Shown: one piece after another, positions 23,207-33,790 of the stretch
Numbering within the stretch: position 1 is the first letter of the stretch
How the letters are laid out: every line of letters starts with the position of its first letter
NCBI RefSeq assembly: GCF_003234655.2
Contig: NZ_CP126271.1
Span: 2,046,001-2,110,000 of the forward strand
Reading direction: 5' to 3'
Length of the DNA stretch: 64,000 bases
DNA from: Curtobacterium sp. MCLR17_007
GTDB lineage: Bacteria > Actinomycetota > Actinomycetes > Actinomycetales > Microbacteriaceae
The notes under the pieces: generated by a model
What the model was told of the DNA's origin: nothing
Database searches by the model: none
What the model saw: only the letters and a program-made list of their open reading frames with translations
Program-made: the position numbers and the translations under genes

Positions 23207-24768
23207 GAGCGGACCTCGCGCATCCGGTTCGCGGTGGCGACCGCCCGGAGCGGCGCGGCCGCCTTGTTGACGGCCTCGGCGTGCTCGGTGGCCGGGTCCG
23301 AGTCGGCGACCAGACCCGCGCCGGCCTGCACGCGAGCGATGCCGTCCTGGATCAGGGCGGTGCGGATCGCGATTGCCAGGTCGGCATCGCCGGCGAAGTC
23401 GAAGTAGCCGACCACGCCGGCGTACGCCCCGCGCTTGGCCGGTTCGAGCTCGTCGATGATCTCGAGGGCCCGCGGCTTCGGCGCTCCGGACAGGGTGCCG
23501 GCGGGGAAGGTCGCGCGGAAGACGTCGATGGCGGACTGGCCCGGCCGGACGACCCCCTCGACGCTCGACACCAGGTGCATGATGTGGCTGAAGCGCTCGA
23601 CCGTCATGAACTCGGTCACCGCGACGGTGCCCGGTTCGCAGACCTTCTGCAGGTCGTTGCGCGACAGGTCGACGAGCATCAGGTGCTCGGCGCGTTCCTT
23701 CGGGTCCTCGAGCAGGTCCGCACCGAAGCGGACGTCCTCTTCCGGGGTGGCACCGCGCGGACGCGACCCGGCGATCGGGTGCGTGATGGCCCGGCCGTCC
23801 TGCACCTTCACGAGGGCCTCGGGCGAGGCGCCGACGATCCAGAACGGCTTGCCCGCGGTGTCCTCCATCGACAGGAAGTACATGTACGGGCTGGGGTTCA
23901 GCGTGCGCAGGACGCGGTAGACGTCGATCGGGTCCGCCGTCACCTCGTGGTCGAAGCGCTGCGAGATGACGACCTGGAACACGTCGCCGTCACGGATGAA
24001 GTCCTTCGACCGGACCACGGACGCCATGTAGTCCTCGGGGGTGGTGCGGTGCGTCGGTGTGGGGTCGGCGATGTCGAAGGCCTGTGCCACGGTGGCCGGG
24101 GTCGGCTGCACCAGGTCGGCCTGCATCCGGTCGAGTCGCTGCTGCGCGCCGGTCCAGAGTGCGTCGGCGTCGTCCGTGCCGTCGTTGAGCGCGCTGGCGA
24201 CGAGCAGGACCAGCCCGGTGCGGTGGTCGAGCGCGGCCATCTCGGCGACGAAGGCCAGTGACTGTCCGGGCACGTCGAAGTCCGCAGCGGGGACGTTCGG
24301 CAGGTGCTCGAGCTGGCGCACGGCCTCCCATCCGATGAACCCGACCGTCCCACCGACCAGCGGCGGTGTGCCGGGGACGCGGGGCGTGGCCCAGCGCTCG
24401 TGCAGGCGCGCGAGGACCTGGAGCGGCGCGCCGTCGAGCGAACCGACGGCGCGCTCGGCGCTCATGCCCGTGTCGATCCAGGCGGCGCGGTCGTCGTCCT
24501 GGGTCAGGACGCCGAAGCTGCGGACGCCGACGAACGACCAGCGCGACCACAGGCCGCCCTGGCCAGCGGACTCGAGCAGGAACGAGCCGGGACGCCCGTC
24601 GGCGAGCTTGCGGTAGACCCCGACCGGGGTCTCGCTGTCGCCGTAGAGCGCCCGGACGACGGGGACGACGCGGTGGCCGTCCGCGACCAGGTCGTCGAAC
24701 TCCGGACGGGAGGTCGTGTGCGGCTTGTCGGGGACCGTGGCGGACGGCGCGGTGGTCGCGTTCGTCAT
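23203..24768 (-). CDS. trpE: Anthranilate synthase component I
   Basis: A 521-residue chorismate-utilising enzyme. The C-terminal catalytic half shows the family marks: FQVVISQRFD, NPSPYMYFL, HPIAGSRPRG, ERAEHLMLVDLSRNDL, SGAPKPRALEIIDELEP and GAYAGVVGYF. The N-terminal domain has LLESAGQGGLWSRWSFVG, a possible Trp feedback region. The ATG at 24768 overlaps the hisI stop as ATGA, so there is no room for a trp leader peptide here; control must come from upstream. The amidotransferase partner trpG is not in the window. Confidence 0.95.
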   Translation of the reverse strand: MTNATTAPSATVPDKPHTTSRPEFDDLVADGHRVVPVVRALYGDSETPVGVYRKLADGRPGSFLLESAGQGGLWSRWSFVGVRSFGVLTQDDDRAAWIDTGMSAERAVGSLDGAPLQVLARLHERWATPRVPGTPPLVGGTVGFIGWEAVRQLEHLPNVPAADFDVPGQSLAFVAEMAALDHRTGLVLLVASALNDGTDDADALWTGAQQRLDRMQADLVQPTPATVAQAFDIADPTPTHRTTPEDYMASVVRSKDFIRDGDVFQVVISQRFDHEVTADPIDVYRVLRTLNPSPYMYFLSMEDTAGKPFWIVGASPEALVKVQDGRAITHPIAGSRPRGATPEEDVRFGADLLEDPKERAEHLMLVDLSRNDLQKVCEPGTVAVTEFMTVERFSHIMHLVSSVEGVVRPGQSAIDVFRATFPAGTLSGAPKPRALEIIDELEPAKRGAYAGVVGYFDFAGDADLAIAIRTALIQDGIARVQAGAGLVADSDPATEHAEAVNKAAAPLRAVATANRMREVRS

Positions 24769-25172
24769 CGGGTCGCCCCCGCCGTGTCGGCCGGGGTCGC
24801 CTCGGGTGCGGTCGCGGTGACCGGGTCGAGCGGATCGACGTCGAAGCAGCGGTGCGCGCCGGTGTGGCACGCCGCGCCCACCTGCTGCACGGTCACGAGC
24901 AGGGTGTCGTCGTCGCAGTCCAGCGCGGCGGCACGCACGTACTGGGCGTGCCCCGAGGTGTCGCCCTTCCGCCAGTACTCCTGCCGCGAGCGGGACCAGA
25001 AGGTCACCCGCCCCTCGGTCAGGGTGCGGCGGAGGGCTTCGCGGTCCATCCAGCCGAGCATGAGGACGTCCTTCGACGCTTCCTCTTGCACGACTGCCGG
25101 GAGCAGCCCGTCCGCACCGAAGCGCGCACGGTCGAGGACCGCGTCGGTGCTGGTGCTGGTGCTGTCGGTCAT
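24765..25172 (-). CDS. hisI: Phosphoribosyl-AMP cyclohydrolase
   Basis: A 135-residue stand-alone HisI that opens the purine ring of PR-AMP, the third step of histidine synthesis. It shows VTFWSRSRQEYWRKGDTSGH, DCDDDTLLV and the zinc-site ACHTGAHRCF. The HisE activity is a separate gene at 26868. GGAG precedes the ATG by five bases. Seven bases separate it from hisF, and its stop overlaps trpE, joining his and trp genes in one transcript. Confidence 0.96.
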   Translation of the reverse strand: MTDSTSTSTDAVLDRARFGADGLLPAVVQEEASKDVLMLGWMDREALRRTLTEGRVTFWSRSRQEYWRKGDTSGHAQYVRAAALDCDDDTLLVTVQQVGAACHTGAHRCFDVDPLDPVTATAPEATPADTAGATR

Positions 25173-25179
25173 GAGGCTC

Positions 25180-25968
25180 CTAGCGTACGGCGTGCCCGGA
25201 CTCCCGCAGGGCGTCCTTGACGTCGCCGATGGTCATCTCGCCACGGTGGAACACGCTCGCCGCCAGCACCGCGTCGGCGCCGGCGTCGACCGCGGGCGCG
25301 AAGTGCTCGACGAGCCCCGCTCCACCCGAAGCGATGACCGGGACGCTCGACACGGCACGGACGGCACGGACCAGTTCGAGGTCGAAGCCGTTCTTCGTGC
25401 CGTCGGCGTCGATCGAGTTGACCAGCAGCTCACCCGCGCCCCGGTCGACGGCCTCGGCGGCCCACCGGACCGCGTCGAGGTCGGACTCGGTGCGACCACC
25501 GTGCGTCGTGACCACGAACCCGGACGGCATCCGGTCCGAGCGCTTGACGTCGAGCGACAGGACCACGGCCTGGGCACCGAACCGGTCCGCGATCTCCCCC
25601 ACCAGGTCGGGCCGGGCGATCGCGGCGCTGTTCACGCCGATCTTGTCCGCGCCGCACTGCTGCAGCCGCGAGACGTCGTCGACGCTGCGGACCCCGCCGC
25701 CGACGGTGAGCGGGATGAAGACCTGCTCGGCCGTGCGGGTGACGGTCTCGTACATCGTCGAGCGGTTCTCGACCGTGGCGCCCACGTCGAGGAACGTCAG
25801 CTCGTCGGCGCCCTGCTCGTAGTAGCGCGCCGCGAGCTCGACCGGGTCGCCGGCGTCCTGAAGGTCGAGGAAGTTGACGCCCTTGACGACGCGACCGCCC
25901 GACACGTCGAGGCACGGGACGACGCGCACGGCGACACCGCCGCGGGGACCGCCGACCGTGCCGCTCAC
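25180..25968 (-). CDS. hisF: Imidazole glycerol phosphate synthase, cyclase subunit
   Basis: A 262-residue (beta/alpha)8 barrel that makes imidazole glycerol phosphate and AICAR using ammonia from HisH. Catalytic Asp residues are in [15 protein letters not shown] and [14 protein letters not shown]; phosphate sites are [11 protein letters not shown] and IASGGAG. The N-terminus is extended by about 13 residues relative to E. coli. The start is GTG at 25968 in a four-base overlap with the hisG stop. hisH is not nearby. Confidence 0.96.
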   Translation of the reverse strand: MSGTVGGPRGGVAVRVVPCLDVSGGRVVKGVNFLDLQDAGDPVELAARYYEQGADELTFLDVGATVENRSTMYETVTRTAEQVFIPLTVGGGVRSVDDVSRLQQCGADKIGVNSAAIARPDLVGEIADRFGAQAVVLSLDVKRSDRMPSGFVVTTHGGRTESDLDAVRWAAEAVDRGAGELLVNSIDADGTKNGFDLELVRAVRAVSSVPVIASGGAGLVEHFAPAVDAGADAVLAASVFHRGEMTIGDVKDALRESGHAVR

Positions 25969-26804
25969 AGGCGTGCGGCGTGGATCGGGCTGACCAGGAT
26001 CGCGCGGGCGCCCAGGTCGTAGAGCGCGTCCATGATCAGGTTCGCGTCGTCGCGCGGGATCATCACGCGCACCGCGGACCAGTCGCGGCCGTGCAGCGGC
26101 GACACGGTGGGCGACTCGATGCCCGATGCGACGGCCGTCGCCTGTTCGAGCAGCGCCGTGGGGATGTCGTAGTCGAGCATGACGTAGCCACGGGCGACCA
26201 GCACGCCCTGCAGGCGGCGACGCAGGACGTCGATGCCCGGGATGGTCTCGTCGGTGGTGATGAGCAGCGCGGTCGACTCGAGGATGACCGGCCCGAAGAT
26301 CTCGAGCCCGGCCGCCCGGAGGGTGCTGCCGGTCGAGACGACGTCGGCCACGGCGTCGGCGACCCCGAGTCGCACGGCGCTCTCGACCGCGCCGTCGAGC
26401 TTGACGAGCGTGGCGGTCACCCCGTGCCGGCCGAGGAACTCCCCCACGAGACCCGGGTAGCTGGTGGCGACGCGGACGCCCTCGAGGTCCTGCAGCGACG
26501 AGAAGCGCCCCGGGGTGCCCGCGAACCGGAACGTCGAGTCGGCGAACCCGAGCGCGTCGACCTCGTGCGCCAGGGACCCGGAGTCGAGCAGCAGGTCGCG
26601 GCCGGTGATGCCGACGTCGAGGGCACCGGATCCGACGTAGGTGGCGATGTCGCGCGGCCGGAGGAAGAAGAACTCGACGCCGTTGCGCTCGTCGAGCAGG
26701 TGGAGTGCCTTCGGGTCACGGCGACCGGCGTACCCGGCCTCGCGCAGCATCTCGGAGGCGGTCTCGGAGAGGGAGCCCTTGTTGGGCACGGCGATGCGGA
26801 GCAT
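25965..26804 (-). CDS. hisG: ATP phosphoribosyltransferase (long form)
   Basis: A 279-residue first enzyme of histidine synthesis. It is the long, HisZ-independent type: [27 protein letters not shown], the PRPP loop region [14 protein letters not shown], and a C-terminal ACT-like regulatory domain with [32 protein letters not shown] in two parts, which in the family binds histidine for feedback inhibition. The ribosome binding site is weak. It lies 63 bp after hisE. Confidence 0.95.
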   Translation of the reverse strand: MLRIAVPNKGSLSETASEMLREAGYAGRRDPKALHLLDERNGVEFFFLRPRDIATYVGSGALDVGITGRDLLLDSGSLAHEVDALGFADSTFRFAGTPGRFSSLQDLEGVRVATSYPGLVGEFLGRHGVTATLVKLDGAVESAVRLGVADAVADVVSTGSTLRAAGLEIFGPVILESTALLITTDETIPGIDVLRRRLQGVLVARGYVMLDYDIPTALLEQATAVASGIESPTVSPLHGRDWSAVRVMIPRDDANLIMDALYDLGARAILVSPIHAARL

Positions 26805-26867
26805 CAGGGGTCTGCTTTCTGGTCGGCTGGGTCGGTGACTGCTCTGTCGGGTGCGCCGGGGCGCGTC

Positions 26868-27131
26868 CTACAGATGTCGCCAGACGTCGGCCGGGGTCAG
26901 GCCCTTGGCGATCATCAGGACCTGCAGGTGGTAGACGAGCTGGGAGATCTCCTCTGCCGTGCGCTCGTCGCCCTCGTACTCGGCGGCCATCCAGACCTCG
27001 GCCGCCTCTTCCACGATCTTCTTGCCGATCTGGTGCACGCCGGCGTCCAGTTCGGCGACGGTGCCGGAGCCCTCGGGGCGCGCGGCGGCCTTGTCGGTCA
27101 GCTCCGCGAACAGGTCGTCGAACGTCTTCAC
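26868..27131 (-). CDS. hisE: Phosphoribosyl-ATP pyrophosphatase
   Basis: An 87-residue all-helical MazG-like enzyme for the second histidine step. [13 protein letters not shown] and [13 protein letters not shown] carry the metal-binding Glu/Asp set. The start is GTG at 27131. No Shine-Dalgarno is present; instead TAGCCT lies at 27143-27138, six bases before the GTG, so a leaderless transcript is possible, with the rpe stop codon forming part of the -10. Read-through from rpe is the alternative. Confidence 0.93.
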   Translation of the reverse strand: MKTFDDLFAELTDKAAARPEGSGTVAELDAGVHQIGKKIVEEAAEVWMAAEYEGDERTAEEISQLVYHLQVLMIAKGLTPADVWRHL

Positions 27132-27140
27132 CGTCCCAGG

Positions 27141-27806
27141 CTACCGTCCCGCGAGCGCCCGCTGCGCCGCGTCCCGGAGGTCCTGGATGCGCGCCGCCGG
27201 CTCGCCGCCGTACACCGCCGAGCCCGCGACCAGCGTGTCGGCACCGCTCTGCACCGCTGTCGGCACCGTGTCGACCGCGATGCCGCCGTCGACCTCGAGC
27301 CAGACGTCGAGCCCCGAGGCGTCGACCGCCGCGCGCGCGTCGGCGAGCTTGGGCATGACCGACGGCATGAACGACTGGCCGCCGAACCCGGGCTCGACGG
27401 TCATGAGCAGGACCATGTCGAAGGCGTCCAGGTGTCGCAGGACCTGCGTGACCGGGGTACCGGGCTTGAGCGCGACGGCGGCACGGGCACCGTTCGACCG
27501 GATCGCCGCGGCGGTTGCGAGGGCGTCGGTCGCCGCCTCGTAGTGGAACGTGACGCTGGCCGCACCCGTCTCGGCGTACTTCGGGGCCTGGGTGTCGGCG
27601 TCGGTGATCATCAGGTGCACGTCGAGCGGCACCGGCGACACCTCTTGCAGGCGCTGCACGATCGGCAGGCCCAGGGTCAGGTTCGGGACGAAGTGGTTGT
27701 CCATCACGTCGACGTGCACCATGTCGGCGGTCGTGATGCGCTCGAGCTCCCGCTCGAGGTTCGCGAAGTCGGCGGACAGGATGCTCGGCGAGATGCGGAT
27801 CGTCAC
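27141..27806 (-). CDS. rpe: Ribulose-phosphate 3-epimerase
   Basis: A 221-residue TIM barrel interconverting ribulose-5-P and xylulose-5-P in the pentose phosphate pathway, supplying precursors for PRPP and so for His and Trp. Signatures: ISPSILSADFANLERE, MVHVDVMDNHFVPNLTLG (metal-binding His/Asp), LMTVEPGFGGQSFM and LEVDGGI. The start is GTG at 27806 and appears leaderless (TAGGGT at 27818-27813). The stop is 9 bp upstream of hisE. Confidence 0.96.
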   Translation of the reverse strand: MTIRISPSILSADFANLERELERITTADMVHVDVMDNHFVPNLTLGLPIVQRLQEVSPVPLDVHLMITDADTQAPKYAETGAASVTFHYEAATDALATAAAIRSNGARAAVALKPGTPVTQVLRHLDAFDMVLLMTVEPGFGGQSFMPSVMPKLADARAAVDASGLDVWLEVDGGIAVDTVPTAVQSGADTLVAGSAVYGGEPAARIQDLRDAAQRALAGR

Positions 27807-27852
27807 GCGGCAACCCTACCGGCGCGGGACGGGGCCCCTTTAGGCTGATGAC
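27807..27852. promoter_or_regulatory. Divergent leaderless promoter pair
   Basis: The 46 bp between rpe and the plus-strand gene contain a -10 hexamer for each: TAGGGT at 27818-27813 (minus), six bases before the rpe GTG, and TAGGCT at 27841-27846 (plus), six bases before the ATG at 27853. Neither gene has a ribosome binding site. The spacing puts +1 at or next to the first base of each start codon. No good -35 elements are seen. Confidence 0.55.
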
Positions 27853-28419
27853 ATGACGGATGTTCAACGAGAGTCCATCCGCGTGCAGATCACCTTCGCG
27901 CAGGACGACGACGCCCCGCTGACCGACGTGATCCGGAACCAGCAGGACGTCCTCGAGCTCCTGGACTTCGCACTGTTCCTGACCCACGGCGACGTGCTGC
28001 GCTGGGTGAACGGTGGCGGCCGCGGGCAGATCCGGCTGGCACGGCTGGACCACGGCACGCCCGTGGAGATGGACATCGACCTGGTCATGTCCGGCGGGCT
28101 CGGCCTCACGCACGGTGACGCCCACGCGGGTGTGACCGCAGCCGGCACCGTGCTGCTCACCGCAGCGCGGAGCCACACCGGCGTCCCGGATCCGGAGCGC
28201 TCGGACCGCCAGCGTTCGTCGGATGCCGAGAAGCACGTCCTCGAGGCCATGGAGCGGGTGGCCTACGACGCCCGCGGCACCGACCTCGCCTGGCGCATCC
28301 GCGAGGCCGAGCAGCACAACGGCACCACCCCCGAGGGCACGACGGGCAAGGGGCTGCGATTCGTCCGGGCGGCGGCCCGCCTGTCGCAGAAGGACGGCAT
28401 CGACTTCCGCATGGAGTGA
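27853..28419 (+). CDS. Conserved-looking protein of unknown function
   Basis: A 188-residue soluble protein that I do not recognise. It is not obviously repetitive and has no signal peptide or membrane helix. Residues about 8-20 (IRVQITFAQDDDA) look like a beta strand, followed by a helical NQQDVLELLDFALFLTHGD, a glycine-rich VMSGGLGLTHGDAHAG and a charged C-terminal helix rich in Arg/Glu. Codon use and third-position GC match its neighbours, and it has its own start site signal, so it is probably real. It is alone on the plus strand between rpe and rsmB. Confidence 0.65.
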   Translation: MTDVQRESIRVQITFAQDDDAPLTDVIRNQQDVLELLDFALFLTHGDVLRWVNGGGRGQIRLARLDHGTPVEMDIDLVMSGGLGLTHGDAHAGVTAAGTVLLTAARSHTGVPDPERSDRQRSSDAEKHVLEAMERVAYDARGTDLAWRIREAEQHNGTTPEGTTGKGLRFVRAAARLSQKDGIDFRME

Positions 28420-28430
28420 GCGACCGACAC

Positions 28431-28448
28431 CTGGACCCCGCGGTCCAG
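28431..28448. terminator. Bidirectional hairpin between 27853-28419 gene and rsmB
   Basis: CTGGACC (28431-28437) and GGTCCAG (28442-28448) form a perfect 7-bp stem with a 4-base loop in the 36-bp gap between two convergent genes, 12 bp after one stop and 8 bp after the other. Confidence 0.6.
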
Positions 28449-28455
28449 CCCGGGC

Positions 28456-29958
28456 TCAGCGGCGACGGAACAGCGCGATGAACATCGCGTCGGTGCCCAC
28501 ACGATGCGGCCAGAGCTGCGCCGTCATGCCGTCGGCGACCTGCGGGTCCCGGGCGGCGACCGAGCGCACGACCGCGGCCGTGTCGAGCTGCTCGAGCACG
28601 TCGCCGTGGCGCGCCATCAGCGCATCGACCTGGCCGCGGGTCTCGGCCAGGTGCGGCGAGCAGGTCACGTACGCCAGCGTCCCGCCCGGAGCGAGCACGC
28701 GGACCGCGGCGTCGAGCAGTTCCCGTTGCAGGACCGCGAGCTCCTGGACGTCCTCGGGCGCCTTCCGCCAGCGCGCTTCCGGGCGACGGCGGAGCGCACC
28801 CAGCCCGGTGCAGGGGGCGTCGAGCAACACGCGGTCGTACGTCACGCCCGAGCCGTCCTGGCCGTAGCGACGACCGTCCCCCTCGACGACGGTGACGGTC
28901 TCCCCGAAGCCGTCGAGGGCGTTGCGGACGAGTCCGGCACGCGCCGGCACGAGCTCGTTCGCGACGAGGGTCGCGCCGCCCTGCGCGGCCTCCGCCGCGA
29001 GCAGCGCCGCCTTGCCGCCCGGTCCGGCGCACAGGTCCAGCCACCGCTCACCCGCGCGGACCGCGGACGACCGGCTCAGCGCCAGCGCCGCGAGCTGCGA
29101 GCCCTCGTCCTGCACGCGCAGCCGACCGGCCGCGACGCCGGGCACCCGTGCCGGGTCCCCGGACAGGCCGCGGATCCCGACGGGTGAGACCGGCAGGGCG
29201 TCAGCGTCCGTCACGACGCCCGCCACGTCGGCCGGGACGGGAGGCTCGGAACCGGCAGCGACGTCGTCCTGCGACCCGTCGTCGTCCGTCTCCACCGCCC
29301 GGGTCACCGACGCCACGTCGGCCTCGGTCGCGAGTCCGGGCAGCGCGGCGAGCTGGACGCGCGGCGCGACGTCGTCCGCCGCGAGCAGCGCCACGAGCTC
29401 GTCGCGGGACCGCTCCGCCGCCAGGGCGTCCCGGAGCGAGGCCACCACCCACGCGGGGTGGGACCACCGCGTGGCCAGCAGTTCGTCGCCGGACAGGTCT
29501 CGGGTGATCTCGGTGTCCCACTGTTCGGGTGTCCGTGCCGCGATCTTGCGCATCACGGCGTTGACGAACCCGGTCGCCCGGTGCGCGCCGACCTCGCGCG
29601 CGAGCTCCACCGTCGCCGACACCGCGGCGTGGGTCGGGGTGCGCATCGCGAGCAGCTGGTGCACGCCGATGCGGAGGACGTCGAGCACATCGGCCTCGAC
29701 GTTGGCGACCCGTCGACCCGAGGCGGCCTCGACGACGGCGTCGTACCGGCCGATCATCCGGATCGTGCCGTAGGTGAGCTCGGTGGCGAACCCGGCGTCA
29801 CGCGGCGACAGTGCGGCGCGGCGGATGCGCGTCGGGAGCAGCAGGTTCGCGTAGGCGTCGTCGACCTGGACGGCGCGGAGGACGTCGAACGCCACCCGCC
29901 GCGCGCTCGGGCCGCGCACGGTCCGGCTCGGCTGCTGCCGCTGCTGGTGCGGGCTCAT
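28456..29958 (-). CDS. rsmB: 16S rRNA m5C967 methyltransferase (NusB domain fused)
   Basis: A 500-residue enzyme. Residues about 20-150 are a NusB-like RNA-binding domain (ARRVAFDVLRAVQVDDAYAN); the rest is a SAM methyltransferase with WLDLCAGPGGKAALLA, the Asp of RVLLDAPCTGLGALRRRPEA and the catalytic cysteine in YVTCSPHLAETRG. An acidic linker of about 50 residues (TRAVETDDDGSQDDVA) separates the domains and is longer than usual. The ATG at 29958 overlaps the fmt stop as ATGA, so both are cotranscribed. Confidence 0.94.
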   Translation of the reverse strand: MSPHQQRQQPSRTVRGPSARRVAFDVLRAVQVDDAYANLLLPTRIRRAALSPRDAGFATELTYGTIRMIGRYDAVVEAASGRRVANVEADVLDVLRIGVHQLLAMRTPTHAAVSATVELAREVGAHRATGFVNAVMRKIAARTPEQWDTEITRDLSGDELLATRWSHPAWVVASLRDALAAERSRDELVALLAADDVAPRVQLAALPGLATEADVASVTRAVETDDDGSQDDVAAGSEPPVPADVAGVVTDADALPVSPVGIRGLSGDPARVPGVAAGRLRVQDEGSQLAALALSRSSAVRAGERWLDLCAGPGGKAALLAAEAAQGGATLVANELVPARAGLVRNALDGFGETVTVVEGDGRRYGQDGSGVTYDRVLLDAPCTGLGALRRRPEARWRKAPEDVQELAVLQRELLDAAVRVLAPGGTLAYVTCSPHLAETRGQVDALMARHGDVLEQLDTAAVVRSVAARDPQVADGMTAQLWPHRVGTDAMFIALFRRR

Positions 29959-30893
29959 GCCATGACCTTCCCCTCGAGTCCGCCCAGGCCCCGGGCCCAG
30001 GCGGCGGCGTCCATCGGCTTCTTGCCCGCGGGCTGCACCTCGGTGAGCACGAGCGGACCGTCGGCGGTGCCGACCAACAGCCGACCGTCGTCGAGCCGGA
30101 GCGCGCCGGGCGCGAGCGACGGGGCGGACTGCTCCGGGCCTCCCGTCGGGAACCGGCTCGCTCGGAGCAGCTTGACGCGCGCGTCACCGAGGTGCGCGAA
30201 GGCGCCGGGCTCGGGCGTGACCCCGCGGACGTGTGCGTGGACGACGGCCGCGGGGCGCGCGAAGTCGACGTGACCGTCGTCGATCGTGGTCTTCGGGGCG
30301 GTGGTGGGCTCGCCCACCTGGTCGGACGCGGTGGCGCTGCCGTCGGCGATGCCGTCCACGACGCGGGCGACGACGTCGGCGCCGACCTCGGCCATCGCGG
30401 CCAGGACCTCGCCCGAGGTCGCCTCGGCGTCGATGTCGAACGGCTCGCTGGCGAACACCGGGCCGGCGTCGAGGGCCTCGACCAGCTGGAAGACGGTCGC
30501 GGCGGTGCGGGTGTCGCCGGCCATCACGGCTCGCTGGACGGGTGCCGCGCCGCGGTACGCCGGCAGGTCGGAGAAGTGCAGGTTCACCCAGCCGTGCTGC
30601 GGGACGTCGAGCGCGGCGCGGCGCAGCAGTGCGCCGTAGGCGACGATGACGCCCAGGTCGAGGTCGAGTCCGGCGAGCTGTTCGGTCACTGTGGCATCGA
30701 CACGCGAGGCCTCGATCACGGGCAGGCCGAGCTCGGCGGCGAGCTGGGCGACGGGCGTCGGGGTCAGGACGCGCTTGCGGCCCTGGGGCGTCGGCGGACG
30801 GGTGAGCACCGCGGCGATCTCGTGGTCCGAGGCCGCGAGCCGACGGAGGGTGGGGACGGCCGCAGCGGGGCTGCCGGCGACGACGAGACGCAT
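29955..30893 (-). CDS. fmt: Methionyl-tRNA formyltransferase
   Basis: A 312-residue enzyme that formylates initiator Met-tRNA. The N-terminal Rossmann-type domain has LDLGVIVAYGALL and the catalytic NLHFSDLPAYRGAAPVQRA (Asn-His plus downstream Asp in ALDAGPVFA); the C-terminal OB-like domain recognises tRNA. Peptide deformylase (def), often adjacent, is not here. It precedes rsmB in a four-base overlap and follows kbl by 40 bp. Confidence 0.95.
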   Translation of the reverse strand: MRLVVAGSPAAAVPTLRRLAASDHEIAAVLTRPPTPQGRKRVLTPTPVAQLAAELGLPVIEASRVDATVTEQLAGLDLDLGVIVAYGALLRRAALDVPQHGWVNLHFSDLPAYRGAAPVQRAVMAGDTRTAATVFQLVEALDAGPVFASEPFDIDAEATSGEVLAAMAEVGADVVARVVDGIADGSATASDQVGEPTTAPKTTIDDGHVDFARPAAVVHAHVRGVTPEPGAFAHLGDARVKLLRASRFPTGGPEQSAPSLAPGALRLDDGRLLVGTADGPLVLTEVQPAGKKPMDAAAWARGLGGLEGKVMA

Positions 30894-30933
30894 GGGTTCG
30901 ATCCTCCCACGCCGCCGCCGGTCGGGCCGCCGG

Positions 30934-33165
<2,232 letters not shown>

Positions 33166-33268
33166 GCGTCCACCTCGTCGTGGGTCTGCCGGTGGGCGAC
33201 TCGTGGTCGCCCGCCTCCACCCTTCCACATCGGAACGAGTTCGCGAACCCATGGGTACGTTCGCATGC

Positions 33269-33727
33269 ATGGCAGACGTCATCACATCCAGCACCCGGTA
33301 CGCCGGTTCCTCCATCCAGAAGGCCACACTCGTCGTCGGCGTCGTGTTCCTGCTCGTCGGGATCGCGGGGTTCGTCCCCGGGCTGACCTCCGGCTCGCTC
33401 GCGGGCGCCGGCAACGGCTCGATGGCGATGCTGCTCGGACTGTTCCAGGTGTCCGTGCTGCACAACGTCGTGCACCTGCTGTTCGGTGTGGTCGGTCTGG
33501 TCGCGGCGTCCCAGGCGACGGGGTCGCGCATCTACCTGGTCATCGGCGGGATCGTGTACCTGGTGCTCTTCGTCTACGGGCTCTTCACCGCCGGGCACGA
33601 CTCGGGCGCCAACTTCGTGCCGCTCAACACGGCCGACAACTGGCTGCACCTGCTGCTGGCCGGCGGCATGGTGGCGCTGGGCGTGTTCCTGCCCCGGATC
33701 GGGACCCGGGCGTCGGCCCGCGCCTGA
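33269..33727 (+). CDS. DUF4383 family membrane protein
   Basis: A 152-residue protein with four transmembrane helices: [51 protein letters not shown] and [18 protein letters not shown]. The HNVVHLLFG and NTADNWLHL phrases are typical of DUF4383, a family of unknown function frequent in actinobacteria. ATG 33269 is favoured over ATG 33251 because TACGTT at 33256-33261 is spaced seven bases from it, suggesting a leaderless start; neither has a clear ribosome binding site. It is divergent from tdh and convergent with priA. Confidence 0.8.
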   Translation: MADVITSSTRYAGSSIQKATLVVGVVFLLVGIAGFVPGLTSGSLAGAGNGSMAMLLGLFQVSVLHNVVHLLFGVVGLVAASQATGSRIYLVIGGIVYLVLFVYGLFTAGHDSGANFVPLNTADNWLHLLLAGGMVALGVFLPRIGTRASARA

Positions 33728-33790
33728 CGGGAGTCGCGGTCGTCGGCCCGCTCCTGACGGGAGTCGCGGCGTCGACCCGCTCCTGACGGG
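33712..33790. repeat. Tandem repeat (about 30 bp x 2.7) at a gene end
   Basis: Units at 33712-33741, 33742-33770 and 33771-33790 (partial) share GTCGRCCCGCKCCTGACGGG, with GAGTCGCGG in the first two. The first unit includes the last codons and TGA stop of the DUF4383 gene; the third ends against the stop of priA. Each unit therefore repeats the gene's 3' terminus. Confidence 0.85.

Noticed and set aside
33712..33790. CRISPR-like repeat
   Set aside because: Units are directly adjacent without spacers, number under three and overlap a coding end. No cas genes are present.
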